A stretch of DNA of 64,000 nucleotides, taken from NCBI GenBank assembly GCA_964036045.1, contig OZ038381.1, forward strand, positions 141,395,596 to 141,459,595, in the 5' to 3' direction. The number at the start of each line of letters is the position of its first letter. The stretch's first letter is position 1. The position numbers and the translations under genes are program-made. This document shows positions 10,293-19,599 of the stretch, one piece after another. The DNA comes from Eutreptiella sp. 'Long Island Sound 2002' (taxonomy: Eukaryota > Euglenozoa > Euglenophyceae > Eutreptiales > Eutreptiaceae). The notes under the pieces are model-generated. The model had not been told where the DNA came from. It searched no databases and was given only the letters and a program-made list of their open reading frames with translations.

Positions 10293-12833
10293 ATGGTGAA
10301 TTGGCAGGAAGCGGGCAGGACGTGGCCGCGGCCCCACCCGCATGCAGCACGCCTGCTGCGTGGGTTGGTTTGGGACCAGCACTACCGCCACAGCCACCCC
10401 CAGTGCGAAGGCGGCATGCCCAGGAGCTTCGAGCTCCGCACGGACATCGCCCCCGACCGCCTGCAGGCCGTGGAGGACTGGCTGCGGGCGGAAGGGTACG
10501 AGTACCGCCACCAGCAGAGGCGCTGGAGGACGTGGACCCGGCCAGACAGGCCCGGCGAAGGCCTGCGTCCCGACGGGATTGAGGAGGACGAGGAGCCCAA
10601 CGTGTACCCGTTGGGCGCCTCGATCAACGTCTCCTTGTGGGACGTGATCGAGAACAACTTCCCGGAACCGGGGAGCGAGCGCAGGCTGCAGGGCAGCAGC
10701 AGCGCGTCTCCGGGGAAGGAGAAGCGGTCCGCCGGGGACAGGAAGAGGGACCGGAGGTGGCGGGAGTACCAGGAGTCCCTGGCCGCCGAAGCCGCCCAAG
10801 GCGCCAAGGGCGGAACCCCAGCCCCCAGTCCCCAACGGGCCAATGGTGGTCACCACCCCGGCTCCACCACCCTTGGCGACTACATCCAAGTCGCCAAGCA
10901 GACCCTGGCCAAGCCCCGTCCGCTGCTCCTGAGGGCCCGGCAGGCCCCAGCAGGCCCCAGCAGCGATGTGGAGTCGGCCCACCGCGGGAGGATGCCGGCC
11001 GACCAGGCCAGCTCCAGCAGCAGCGTCGCTCCCGAAAGGGACGTGGCGCGCGCCTGTGAGCGCGCCTGTGGGGTGCCCTGCAACCGTCGGGTTGCCCGGC
11101 AACGGGCCAGGCAGTACAGCGCTGCCGTGGAGAGCGCCGTCGGCATCGCCCAGGAGGAGGCTGCGGAGTGGGCGCATGGCATGGCCATCCACGCCCAGAG
11201 CGTGGCGGCCATTGCGGCCGGACTCACGGCCGTAGCCGCCCATGGGGCAGCGACTGCCCAGGTCAACGGTGAGTTGGCGGCAGCCGACGAGGAAGCCCGC
11301 CTGACGCAGGAGGCCATTGCCTGCAAGGAGGCCGAGGTGAAGGCGCTGGAAGAGGCGCTTGCCCAAGAGAGGGCAAAGAAGGAGGCGGAGGAAAGGGCCC
11401 ACGCCGAAGCGACGGCTAAGGCCCAGGAGGACGCCGCCAAGAAGGAAGCCATCGAGGCCGCGCGACGGAAGGTCGCTGAGGAGAAGGCCAAGACGGAGGC
11501 GGAGCTGGCAGCGTTGGAAGCGCAGAAGGCGCGGCTGCAGCAGGCCCGGGAAGCCGAGGCTGCTCGTGCTCGGGAGGAAGCCGAAGCGCGAGCTGCCGCA
11601 GCCACCGCCGCCGCAATGGAGGAGGCAGAGGCCAAACTCCCCCGCGAGACTCCCCCGGGAGCATCACGAGTGGAGACCCTTCGAAAGCTTTTCGAAGGGG
11701 ACGCCTCCTCCAGGATGGCGCTGGATGAGGCCGACACGGGCAGCAGTGGGAGCGGTGGCACCACCGCCCGTCGACGGAGGAAGGGCAAGGGGAAGACCCC
11801 CGAGAGGCCGCGAAGGCCAGCGGGTGGGCACCCCCACGACAGTGACCCCTTCTTCACCGCCAGTGACGGGGATGAACGAGGCCGTCGACATCGCCAAGTG
11901 GTGGCTTGGACGGGCGGAGGCGGCAAAGACGTCCCCATGGAACCGGAAGGTGAGGATGAGGATCTCCCTCCTCCCTACCGGAGCTCGGAGTCCTCCGAGA
12001 CCGAGACGCCCAGGTGGGGCGACATGGGCGAGGATGACGACATGGACTTCGGCATCACGAGGAAGCGCCCATCCTCGGACCCACCGAGGCGACCCGGCGG
12101 AGACCCACCGGGACCCCCTGGCGGAGGACCATCAGGACCCCCTGGAGGACGCCCACCGAGTGGACCCCCTGGAGGCGAACCACCGGGCGGGGGAGGACCC
12201 CCTAGACCGGGCGGACCCGGCGGAGGCCCTCCTGGAGGACCCCCTGGGGACCCCGACGACCCACCAGGGAACGGCGACCCGGATACCACCTGGCGGTGGA
12301 TTGTCTACCTCCGCAGGAGGGTCTTTTCCCTCGAGTGCGAGGTAGACACGGGCAAGGTCGAGATGGCTCGCATCTCCGGGGTCGCCGCGCGTGCGCAGAA
12401 GGAGCTGGACATCGCCAGGGCCGAGACCAAGTCGCTGACCAACGTCGTCAGCGGCCTGCAGGAGAGGCTGGATGCGCTGGAAGCCCGTGGGAGCGTCGGC
12501 AGCGACCACCCACCCCTGGAGTCTGGCTCGTCGGACGACGGCTGGGGACCCGGACCAGGTCCAGGCAGACCCCACGCCCCCGGCGGAGCCCCCAGGAGTC
12601 GCCCCAGCGCCAGTGCCCCCTCTCTCACCGCCCCCTCTCACCACAGCGCGGGCCGCCGCAACGAGCGCGTGCCGCCCGGCAGTGGCAGTGAGGAATGGCG
12701 CGATGAGTGGCTCAACGCGGGGTACCACAACCGCCGTGCCCCACCGCGGACGCCTGTACGCCCCCGACGCCCGGCACCAGCCCCTGGCGCCAATCCCCAG
12801 GGCTGGAGGACGTTATGGTGGACTCAGGGATGA
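10293..12833 (+). CDS. Element 2 upstream ORF: coiled coil plus Gly/Pro repeats
   Basis: This is an 846-codon open frame from the ATG at 10,293; a GTG 42 bases earlier is also in frame. The first ~130 residues are rich in Trp and Arg and match nothing I know. About 11,130-11,650 encodes a long Ala/Glu/Lys-rich coiled coil (EEARLTQEAIA, EAEVKALEEALAQ). About 12,060-12,290 encodes tandem Pro-Gly blocks (DPPGPPGG, GPSGPPGG). A shorter helical stretch follows. The position, first after the leader, suggests an N-terminal gag extension or a separate particle protein; that is inference. It overlaps the gag frame by 362 bases and lies in a different phase, so a +1 shift could fuse them. A long antisense frame here is a shadow of high GC. 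Confidence 0.65.
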   Translation: MVNWQEAGRTWPRPHPHAARLLRGLVWDQHYRHSHPQCEGGMPRSFELRTDIAPDRLQAVEDWLRAEGYEYRHQQRRWRTWTRPDRPGEGLRPDGIEEDEEPNVYPLGASINVSLWDVIENNFPEPGSERRLQGSSSASPGKEKRSAGDRKRDRRWREYQESLAAEAAQGAKGGTPAPSPQRANGGHHPGSTTLGDYIQVAKQTLAKPRPLLLRARQAPAGPSSDVESAHRGRMPADQASSSSSVAPERDVARACERACGVPCNRRVARQRARQYSAAVESAVGIAQEEAAEWAHGMAIHAQSVAAIAAGLTAVAAHGAATAQVNGELAAADEEARLTQEAIACKEAEVKALEEALAQERAKKEAEERAHAEATAKAQEDAAKKEAIEAARRKVAEEKAKTEAELAALEAQKARLQQAREAEAARAREEAEARAAAATAAAMEEAEAKLPRETPPGASRVETLRKLFEGDASSRMALDEADTGSSGSGGTTARRRRKGKGKTPERPRRPAGGHPHDSDPFFTASDGDERGRRHRQVVAWTGGGGKDVPMEPEGEDEDLPPPYRSSESSETETPRWGDMGEDDDMDFGITRKRPSSDPPRRPGGDPPGPPGGGPSGPPGGRPPSGPPGGEPPGGGGPPRPGGPGGGPPGGPPGDPDDPPGNGDPDTTWRWIVYLRRRVFSLECEVDTGKVEMARISGVAARAQKELDIARAETKSLTNVVSGLQERLDALEARGSVGSDHPPLESGSSDDGWGPGPGPGRPHAPGGAPRSRPSASAPSLTAPSHHSAGRRNERVPPGSGSEEWRDEWLNAGYHNRRAPPRTPVRPRRPAPAPGANPQGWRTLWWTQG

Positions 12834-14616
12834 GGTCCCCAGAGGAGACGTGGAGTGGCGTGTCGGCGAAGGTGAGGACCTGGACCTGGACCTGGAGGAG
12901 TTCGACATCAGCCCGCCGCGTGGTGTACGACGGGAGGCCGCTGAACGCAGCCGCCGGCGCCGTGATGAGGATGCGTACATGGATGCAGTACGGCGTGAAC
13001 ATTTTGGTTCAGCGTACGTGGAGGACGCACGGCGTAGCCACAGGGATTCCATGGAGGAGATGGACGTGGCGGCCGTGGGAGTCCGTGGGCGAGGCCGATG
13101 GGAACCTCGGTCGACCTCGCGGCCGGCGTTCATGGTCTCTAAGGCCGCGGATGCCGCCGTGTGGGAAGACTTGAAGGACATCAAGCCCCCCATGTACGAC
13201 GGCAACCCCCTCAACCTCGACCGCTTCTTGGAGAAGCTGGACGATTGGGGGCTGACTGTCACTGAAGACCTGCCTCCCGCTGATGCGGAGAAGTACGTCT
13301 TCAAACGGTTCAGGTACCGCCTGCCGGAAGTGCTCGGAGAGCTATACTTCATGGCGACCAAGGAGGGGAAAATCAAGACCCTCAAGGAAGCCAAGAAGTG
13401 GCTCAACGAGCAGGAGCGGGTGGACGCTCCGCAGGTGGCGGCCAAGCGCTGGAAGTCCATCAAGCTTGAGCATGATGGACGGGAGATCCGCCTACGAGAG
13501 TGGCGAGACTTCCGAGGGAAATACACCCTCTTCCGCCGCAACGTGGAGGATTGGAACGAGGGTGACGAGCAGGCTGGCCTTCTCTCCATGCTGCCGGAAG
13601 CATGGATCAAGAGGGTCACCAAGGAGGAATCCAAGCGGGCCAAGTCCAACCACACGGTCAAGATGATGCTCCCCAAGGAGTATCATACGAACGTGGTGGC
13701 TTGGGCGAAGAAGAACGTGGCCCGGGATGTCAAACGGCACTCCCTGCGGAACGCTCTTCTCATCACCGTCTCGGGCGATCGCAAGAAGACCGCGATGTGG
13801 CGCCTTGACGATTGTGAGTTGAGCGGCCAGACCATCCGTCTGCAGCCCATCCCGGCGCGGATGAGCTGCAACGAGATCCTGGAGTGGGTTGGCGAGGAAG
13901 TACTCAAGGAGTACCGAAACCTCCACCACACCCGCGGGTTGAGGCCCGGCGACCGCGACGTCAACTACGTTGGCGAGGGACCTGGCGGGGAAGATGCCAT
14001 GGACCCAGCGGGAGCCGGCGGCGATGAGACTCTCGTCGACGATGACGACGACGATGAGCCCGCCGAAGTGGCCGTTTGTGCCCTCGTGGCCAGGAACCTG
14101 AGCTCGGGGAGCAAACCGGGAAACTGGAAGCCCCTGCAGCAAGGTTGGAGGAAGCAGGAGAAGAGGGACCCTCGCCGCATTGGCGACCCTCCGCTGTCCT
14201 TTGGGGAGTTCATACGAGCTCACCCTCAGGGCTGTTTCGTGTGTTATGGGAGGAAGAAAGGCTTCAACCATGACCACCGAACATGCCCTGTCCACAAGGC
14301 CGACACGGAGGCTTACAAGAAGGCGCACAGGTCGAAGAAGCGTGCGCCCGCCGGTATCCGGGAAGCCAAGATGGAGGTGGACAAGGACGAGCTGGCCAAG
14401 CTGATGTCGTCGTTGGGGACCGAGTTGGCCAAGGAGATCCAGGAGATCAAGCGCAACTGGGTCCCCAGGTCGGACAACAAGAACAAGGAGAACAACCAGA
14501 ACAACCAGAACAAGGACAAGGACAAGAAGCCTACTCGTAGTGAGAGGAGGAAGGAGGGCGTCAACGACGTTGAGGCCGAGGAGAACACCCCCTCTTCCAC
14601 AACCGACGCCCCCTAG
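12472..14616 (+). CDS. gag: Gag of element 2
   Basis: A 714-codon frame starting at an ATG inside the upstream ORF. The first ~200 residues are Pro/Arg-rich. A conserved-looking capsid-type part begins at about 13,170 (PPMYDGNPLNLDRFLEKLDDW) and runs to about 13,700, with WRDFRGKYTLFRRNVEDW as a typical element. An acidic run of Asp lies near 14,040. A Cys-His finger with wide spacing, CFVCYGRKKGFNHDHRTC (C-X2-C-X8-H-X4-C), lies at residues about 588-605 and replaces the usual C-X2-C-X4-H-X4-C knuckle. The tail is rich in Lys/Asn. The frame ends at TAG (14,614), and the protease frame continues in the same phase. Confidence 0.78.
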   Translation: MRWKPVGASAATTHPWSLARRTTAGDPDQVQADPTPPAEPPGVAPAPVPPLSPPPLTTARAAATSACRPAVAVRNGAMSGSTRGTTTAVPHRGRLYAPDARHQPLAPIPRAGGRYGGLRDEVPRGDVEWRVGEGEDLDLDLEEFDISPPRGVRREAAERSRRRRDEDAYMDAVRREHFGSAYVEDARRSHRDSMEEMDVAAVGVRGRGRWEPRSTSRPAFMVSKAADAAVWEDLKDIKPPMYDGNPLNLDRFLEKLDDWGLTVTEDLPPADAEKYVFKRFRYRLPEVLGELYFMATKEGKIKTLKEAKKWLNEQERVDAPQVAAKRWKSIKLEHDGREIRLREWRDFRGKYTLFRRNVEDWNEGDEQAGLLSMLPEAWIKRVTKEESKRAKSNHTVKMMLPKEYHTNVVAWAKKNVARDVKRHSLRNALLITVSGDRKKTAMWRLDDCELSGQTIRLQPIPARMSCNEILEWVGEEVLKEYRNLHHTRGLRPGDRDVNYVGEGPGGEDAMDPAGAGGDETLVDDDDDDEPAEVAVCALVARNLSSGSKPGNWKPLQQGWRKQEKRDPRRIGDPPLSFGEFIRAHPQGCFVCYGRKKGFNHDHRTCPVHKADTEAYKKAHRSKKRAPAGIREAKMEVDKDELAKLMSSLGTELAKEIQEIKRNWVPRSDNKNKENNQNNQNKDKDKKPTRSERRKEGVNDVEAEENTPSSTTDAP

Positions 14617-16368
14617 CGGAGCCCCTGCAGCCAAGGGCCCCAGCTAGGGCGGTCGCAGGATGGTGACGTGGGAAGCGCCGAACCATCCCAGTCGGGAGTC
14701 GATAAGCACAAGGGGACTGCCGCGGGCGGAAGGCCCGGTCCGGCGCCCAGTCGCGGAGGCGGGGTGAGGGCAAGTGAAGGCACGAACCCTTGCACCCGTC
14801 CGTCCTTCGCGACCAAGAATGTGTTTGATGTACTACAAGATCTTTCCGAGAGTATCGGAGGATCACCCGGACCGCAGCTGGATGCTGCAGATGGGCAGCC
14901 TGAGCCCATTGTCCACGACATGCACCAGTCGCTTGTTGAGCTTCTGGAACGGCCGGAGATCCTGAGTTTGCACGCCGTGCGCCGTGTCGGTCGCGAGCGG
15001 CAGTTGCATCTTAAGGTCCGTGCCTTGTGCGGGGAAGTGGAAAAGGTATTCGACGTGTTGGTCGACACGGGAGCTCAGGTCAGCTTGGTCAAGGCTGGCC
15101 TGCTTCCGCCAGAGTGTCTTACCGACAGTCGGAAACCTGTCAGGCTGAAGGTGGCGAACGGCCAGTACATGGTGGGAGGCACGAAGGAAGCGGCCATTGG
15201 GCTGCAGTTCGTGAACCATCGTGAGCTGAGCCGCCCAGACCTCGGCAAGGAAATCCTCCTGCACGGTCGCTTCTACGAGGCCGAGATGGACTGGGACATG
15301 ATCGTCGGGTACGACTTCATGATGGAGACGGACTCCGGCGTCCTCCCGGCCCAGGCCTCCATGACCCTGTACCAGGACGACCAGCTCTCGTGGCTTTCGT
15401 CACCTGAGCACCATGTGGAATGCCAATGGATCCACCCCGAACGCAATCAGCTTGAAGTGGCCGCGCTGGACACTGAGCCCACTGGGCCAGCAAACCAGGA
15501 GTACGGCGTAAGGCCGGAAGTGGCGAACCGAGTGGTCGCGGACCTGGGAGCTTCGGATCTGGCCCTGGATGCGTTCTCTTCAGGAACCTCCGCCCATCTT
15601 CGGGTATGTGAGAAGTACTGGGGCGCACAGGACTCCGCGTGGAAGAAGCACTGGGGTCCGCATCAAGGATTGATGTGGATCCATTGCCCCCGTTGGGACA
15701 TTCCAAGAGCGATAGCGAAGATTCGCAAGGACCGCTCCAAGGCAGTGCTGGTTGTTCCTATGGGATGCACCGAGGAGGAAAGTACCCGACATTGGGCAGC
15801 CTCATTGACCAACATGACCTTAAACAAGGTCGTCCTACCGGCTGGAGAGAGTGTCTATCAGGACGCTAAGGGACAGCCCATGCCACCCCAGAGATGGCCA
15901 ACAGAATTCCACTATGTGGATGGGGGCCTTGATCAGGCCGACACCACGGACTTCGTGTGTGTCAACCGCATCATAGCAGAGCCATGGCGGCAATGCTTTG
16001 CGGTTCCCCCTGTTGACATCGAAGAATCGGATTCGGAAGACCCCCTCACTGAGGAGGAGTGGTATCTGGTTCAGGGGTATATGGATCAGCCCTTTCACGA
16101 CTGGGGAAACCAGCGTGAGGGCAAGGGCCAGGACAGAGCCTGGTGGGAAGTGGACTCGATCGTCTCTGGTTCCTATGACGGGAACACCTTCGTGCAGAGG
16201 GTGCTGGACCACATGTCCAGCCAAGACGAGCCGCCTGGCGGTAACCCACCCACCTACGGCGATCTGTTCCGAGACAAGACCAGAGATGGCCCTTTGGGCC
16301 ACCTGGGAAGACCACCTGAGCCGAAAGCGAGCGGGGTCGCTACCCCTCAAGTAAGCTCCGTGGTTTAA
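14617..16368 (+). CDS. Protease-containing ORF of element 2
   Basis: This frame opens directly after the gag TAG in the same phase and has no suitable early ATG, so stop-codon readthrough is the simplest way to express it. Retropepsin signature VLVDTGAQVSLV has its catalytic Asp at about 15,064, and the partner region AEMDWDMIVGYDFM follows near 15,290, as in Ty3-type proteases. The ~350 codons after the protease match nothing I recognise. They contain several Trp (HWGPHQGLMWIHCPRW; EEEWYLVQGYMD) and may link protease to RT. The frame ends at TAA (16,366), and the RT frame follows at once in the same phase. Confidence 0.75.
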   Translation, partial: RSPCSQGPQLGRSQDGDVGSAEPSQSGVDKHKGTAAGGRPGPAPSRGGGVRASEGTNPCTRPSFATKNVFDVLQDLSESIGGSPGPQLDAADGQPEPIVHDMHQSLVELLERPEILSLHAVRRVGRERQLHLKVRALCGEVEKVFDVLVDTGAQVSLVKAGLLPPECLTDSRKPVRLKVANGQYMVGGTKEAAIGLQFVNHRELSRPDLGKEILLHGRFYEAEMDWDMIVGYDFMMETDSGVLPAQASMTLYQDDQLSWLSSPEHHVECQWIHPERNQLEVAALDTEPTGPANQEYGVRPEVANRVVADLGASDLALDAFSSGTSAHLRVCEKYWGAQDSAWKKHWGPHQGLMWIHCPRWDIPRAIAKIRKDRSKAVLVVPMGCTEEESTRHWAASLTNMTLNKVVLPAGESVYQDAKGQPMPPQRWPTEFHYVDGGLDQADTTDFVCVNRIIAEPWRQCFAVPPVDIEESDSEDPLTEEEWYLVQGYMDQPFHDWGNQREGKGQDRAWWEVDSIVSGSYDGNTFVQRVLDHMSSQDEPPGGNPPTYGDLFRDKTRDGPLGHLGRPPEPKASGVATPQVSSVV

Positions 16369-19300
16369 GTGCCCGGAAAAGCCAAGGCGGAGTCCGATGA
16401 CTGCCCCAAGATCCAGGCGTTGAGGGCCAGGCTGAAGCAGAAGTATGGTGACACCTTCTTCAGCGGTAAGCCTGTGTTTCCCCCACCGGTGCGTGGACCG
16501 TATGGCGAGGCGAAGATACGACTGAAGCAGGACCCCCGTGTGTATCGACACCGGGAGTTTGCCCTGAGGGGCGAGAGGAAAGACGCCATGGAGAAGATCC
16601 TCCGCGATTTCATCCAGAGAGGCTGGCTTGAGCCGTGCCACTCCGAGTGGGCCTCTCCCTGCTTCGTCGTCCCCAAGAAGGTTGCCGGTGAGTGGCGGCT
16701 CGTGGTCGACTACCTCGGCCTGAACGCCCAAACGCAGCACGACAGCTATACGCTGCCCCTCATTGAGGATATGCTGCAAAAGCAACACCGGCGGAGGATC
16801 TTCACGGTGATTGACCTGAAACATGGTTATCATCAGATGCCTCTCGCCGAGGAGTCCCGTGCCTGCACAGCCATGAGCACCCCACTTGGACCTCTCCAGT
16901 GGAAGGTGATGCCCATGGGCGTTACCAACGGCAATGCGGCTTTTCAGCGGATGCTGGAGAACCTGCTTGAGCCGGTGCGCGACTGTGCGGACCCCTTCGT
17001 GGACGACGTGATCATCGCGTCCGGGGACCCCAGCATGAGCTACGAGGAGCTCCTGGAGGCACACGAGAGGGACGTCACTCGGGTGCTGGACCTTCTGGTT
17101 CGGCACAAACTCACGGGCAGCAGTGACAAGGCCACCATTGCGGTAAGTGAGGTGGTCTTCGCTGGCCACGTAGTCGGGAACGGGCAGGGGAAGCCCATAC
17201 CTGGCAAGGTGGCTGCGATTGAGCACTGGGAAAAGCCCAAGACGGTCTTTGAGCTACGGGCGTATCTGGGGTTCTGCAACTACTACTCGGGGTATATCAA
17301 GATGTATGCCGAGTATGCAGCCCCCATGACGACCATGCTCAAGGGCAACCGAGAGGAGACCAAGAAGGGGTCCAAGAAGGCTCTGGTCTGGACACCTGAG
17401 TCCGACCGTGCCTTTGAGGGGATGAAGCAGGCGCTGCTATCCGCAGTGGGTCTGCACCTCGTTGATCCCGACCGAGGGTTCGTCCTGCGCACCGACGCTT
17501 CCGACTACGCCATTGGGGCTGTGTTGGAGCAAGTGCTTGACGACGGGAGGCACGTGCCCGTGGCCTTCTGGAGCCGAGTCCTGGCGGAAGGCCAGAGACG
17601 GACGTGGACGCCCCGTGAAAAGGAGGCGTATGCCATCGTCATGGCTCTCAGGAAATGGGCTGGGTACATAGCCCTCCATCCCGTCACCGTCTGCACCAAC
17701 CATCAGAGTCTGCAGTCGTGGCACAAGGAGCACGTGGACACCCCCTCAGGTCCCGCCTCCCGACGGGCAAGATGGCATGAGACCTTGGCCAAGTTCGACC
17801 TTACGGTTGTTTATATTCCTGGAAAGAATAACACCGTGGCGGACTGTCTCAGTAGGTGGGCCTATCCCGCCAGCAAGGGCATGCAGGATATCTCTGCCCA
17901 TGGCGATGAGGCTGAGACCGCTGAAGCCAAGAAGATCATTGAAATGGAGCGCCTGATGGAGGAGGAGGATGCTAAATGCTTCGTCGTCATGGCCGCGGAT
18001 GCCCCCCTCGCAACGAGGGTGAGCAGAGCGGTCAGAGTACTCGCCCCTGAGGGAGCTGAGTCCGACAAGCACCTCTTCCCAGAGTCTTGCCTCCAGGACG
18101 ACTGGACCGACGACTACGCCAAGTCTGAGGCCTTTGCGGCCGAGTATAGGGCTGTGACCGACCCTGACGACGGGCAGAAGTGGCCAAAGGGGCTGACCGA
18201 GGAAGATGGCAAGCTCTACCGGAATGGTAAGCTGCTAGTCCCGGAATCCCGGGTGCTCGAGCTTTGTGAAGCTTGGCACCACCACATGCTGCACCCAGGG
18301 GTCAAGAAGCAAGCTCTTGACATGCAGCGTCGGTTCGAGATCGACCATATCGTTCTCTACACCGCCATCAAGAAGGTCAGGAAGGGTTGCTCGGTCTGTC
18401 AGGCCTGCAATCCCGACAACCGGAACGTCAAGGAGGAACCCCAATGGACCCCGGTTCCTGACCAGCCCATGGAGAGCGTGGCCATGGACGTCTTCTCCAT
18501 GCCCGAAGTGCACATTGGCAAGGAGACCTTTGACTGTGTGGTTCTCTGTGTGGACCGCCACAGCGGCTACGTTGTAGCCGTTCCGGCACGCAAAAAGGGG
18601 TTGCTTGCCAGAGAAGTGGCAGTCATGATGATTCGTCATTGGCTGACCGTCTTTGACATCCCCCGCACCATTTGCAGTGACCGAGGGCCCCAGTTTACTG
18701 GTGGCTGGTTCAAGGCTATGTGTTCCCTCATGGGCATACGACATGCCAAGAGCGTCGCCTATCTCAGCCGGTCTAACGGCCGTGCTGAAGTGGCTGGACG
18801 GCAGCTGTTCGAGAAGCTGCGCAAGATCCACATCATCAATCCACGGCGGAACTGGTTTGAGGAAATGTGGCCTGCTCTGAAGGCCCATCATGACACCCCC
18901 ACGCCGGGCGGTTTGTCCCCTCACCAGATTCTGTTCGGCAGGGACCCCCTGGGTAGGGGACTTCCCCTGTCTGGTGATGGCATGGCTATGGATGCCAAGG
19001 AGTTCTTCGCGCGGCAAGAGCAAACGGCGCGGGACATCCGCCAGCAGCTTGAGAAGGAGCATGCTGAGCGTCAGAAGTCCGCCCCGAGCTCGGCAGCGCA
19101 GAAGTTCAGGGTTGGAGACCCGGTGTGGGTGATCAGACCCCGCCCTATGGGCACCCACCGCACCAAGACCTGGTTCACACCCGGCGAGGTGGTCCGCAGG
19201 ATTGGTGAGGACACCTACCGCATCAAGGTGGGTCACGGACAGTTCCGGGAGCGCCACGAGAGTCAACTCCATGTGCGGGAACCCGACCTCCGTGGCCAAC

Positions 19301-19599
19301 ATGTGTCCCTGAGCTATGCCGCACATGAGGCGGATTCGGACGACGACTATGCTGAGCAGGACGACTATACTGTCGAGAAGATCCTGGCTCAGCGTCCGAA
19401 GGCCTCGGCACCCGGAGGTCTGGAGTTCAAGGTTCGTTGGCGAGGCTATGGGCCGTCCCACGACACCTGGGAACCCGTCTCCTCGTTTGTGCCGCGGGTC
19501 AATACTCCCTGCATGGAGTACATCCGCAAGCACAAGACCAAGATCCACGTTTCGGACTTGGCAGCACTCACCCGGGCGATTGCAGCCAGGGGTGCCTGA
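16369..19599 (+). CDS. pol: RT-RNase H-integrase-chromodomain polyprotein of element 2
   Basis: A 1,076-codon frame opens right after the TAA at 16,366; no early ATG, so readthrough from the previous ORF is likely. RT: EWRLVVDYLGLN, VIDLKHGYHQ, and FVDDV with catalytic Asp pair at 17,002-17,007 (Phe-Val in place of Tyr-Ile). RNase H: RTDASDYAIGAVL, REKEAYAIV, then TNHQSL where TDH is usual (Asn at 17,698), and ADCLSRW. Integrase: H-X4-H and C-X2-C finger (about 18,277-18,410), catalytic D at 18,487, D at 18,679 and E at 18,787. A canonical chromodomain (about 19,366-19,500: YTVEKILAQR, FKVRWRGYGPSHDTWEP) has the aromatic residues that bind methylated histone tails, so it probably steers integration to heterochromatin. 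It ends at TGA. The long antisense frames here are shadows. Confidence 0.92.
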   Translation: MPGKAKAESDDCPKIQALRARLKQKYGDTFFSGKPVFPPPVRGPYGEAKIRLKQDPRVYRHREFALRGERKDAMEKILRDFIQRGWLEPCHSEWASPCFVVPKKVAGEWRLVVDYLGLNAQTQHDSYTLPLIEDMLQKQHRRRIFTVIDLKHGYHQMPLAEESRACTAMSTPLGPLQWKVMPMGVTNGNAAFQRMLENLLEPVRDCADPFVDDVIIASGDPSMSYEELLEAHERDVTRVLDLLVRHKLTGSSDKATIAVSEVVFAGHVVGNGQGKPIPGKVAAIEHWEKPKTVFELRAYLGFCNYYSGYIKMYAEYAAPMTTMLKGNREETKKGSKKALVWTPESDRAFEGMKQALLSAVGLHLVDPDRGFVLRTDASDYAIGAVLEQVLDDGRHVPVAFWSRVLAEGQRRTWTPREKEAYAIVMALRKWAGYIALHPVTVCTNHQSLQSWHKEHVDTPSGPASRRARWHETLAKFDLTVVYIPGKNNTVADCLSRWAYPASKGMQDISAHGDEAETAEAKKIIEMERLMEEEDAKCFVVMAADAPLATRVSRAVRVLAPEGAESDKHLFPESCLQDDWTDDYAKSEAFAAEYRAVTDPDDGQKWPKGLTEEDGKLYRNGKLLVPESRVLELCEAWHHHMLHPGVKKQALDMQRRFEIDHIVLYTAIKKVRKGCSVCQACNPDNRNVKEEPQWTPVPDQPMESVAMDVFSMPEVHIGKETFDCVVLCVDRHSGYVVAVPARKKGLLAREVAVMMIRHWLTVFDIPRTICSDRGPQFTGGWFKAMCSLMGIRHAKSVAYLSRSNGRAEVAGRQLFEKLRKIHIINPRRNWFEEMWPALKAHHDTPTPGGLSPHQILFGRDPLGRGLPLSGDGMAMDAKEFFARQEQTARDIRQQLEKEHAERQKSAPSSAAQKFRVGDPVWVIRPRPMGTHRTKTWFTPGEVVRRIGEDTYRIKVGHGQFRERHESQLHVREPDLRGQHVSLSYAAHEADSDDDYAEQDDYTVEKILAQRPKASAPGGLEFKVRWRGYGPSHDTWEPVSSFVPRVNTPCMEYIRKHKTKIHVSDLAALTRAIAARGA

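Noticed and set aside
9972-11402. 476-codon minus-strand frame opposite the element 2 upstream ORF
   Set aside because: It is a shadow of a GC-rich plus-strand ORF; composition is Gly/Leu/Pro-skewed and shows no domain.
15835-17226. 463-codon minus-strand frame opposite protease and RT
   Set aside because: The plus strand carries clear RT motifs here; the antisense frame has none.
18235-19548. 437-codon minus-strand frame opposite integrase
   Set aside because: Shadow of the integrase and chromodomain coding strand.
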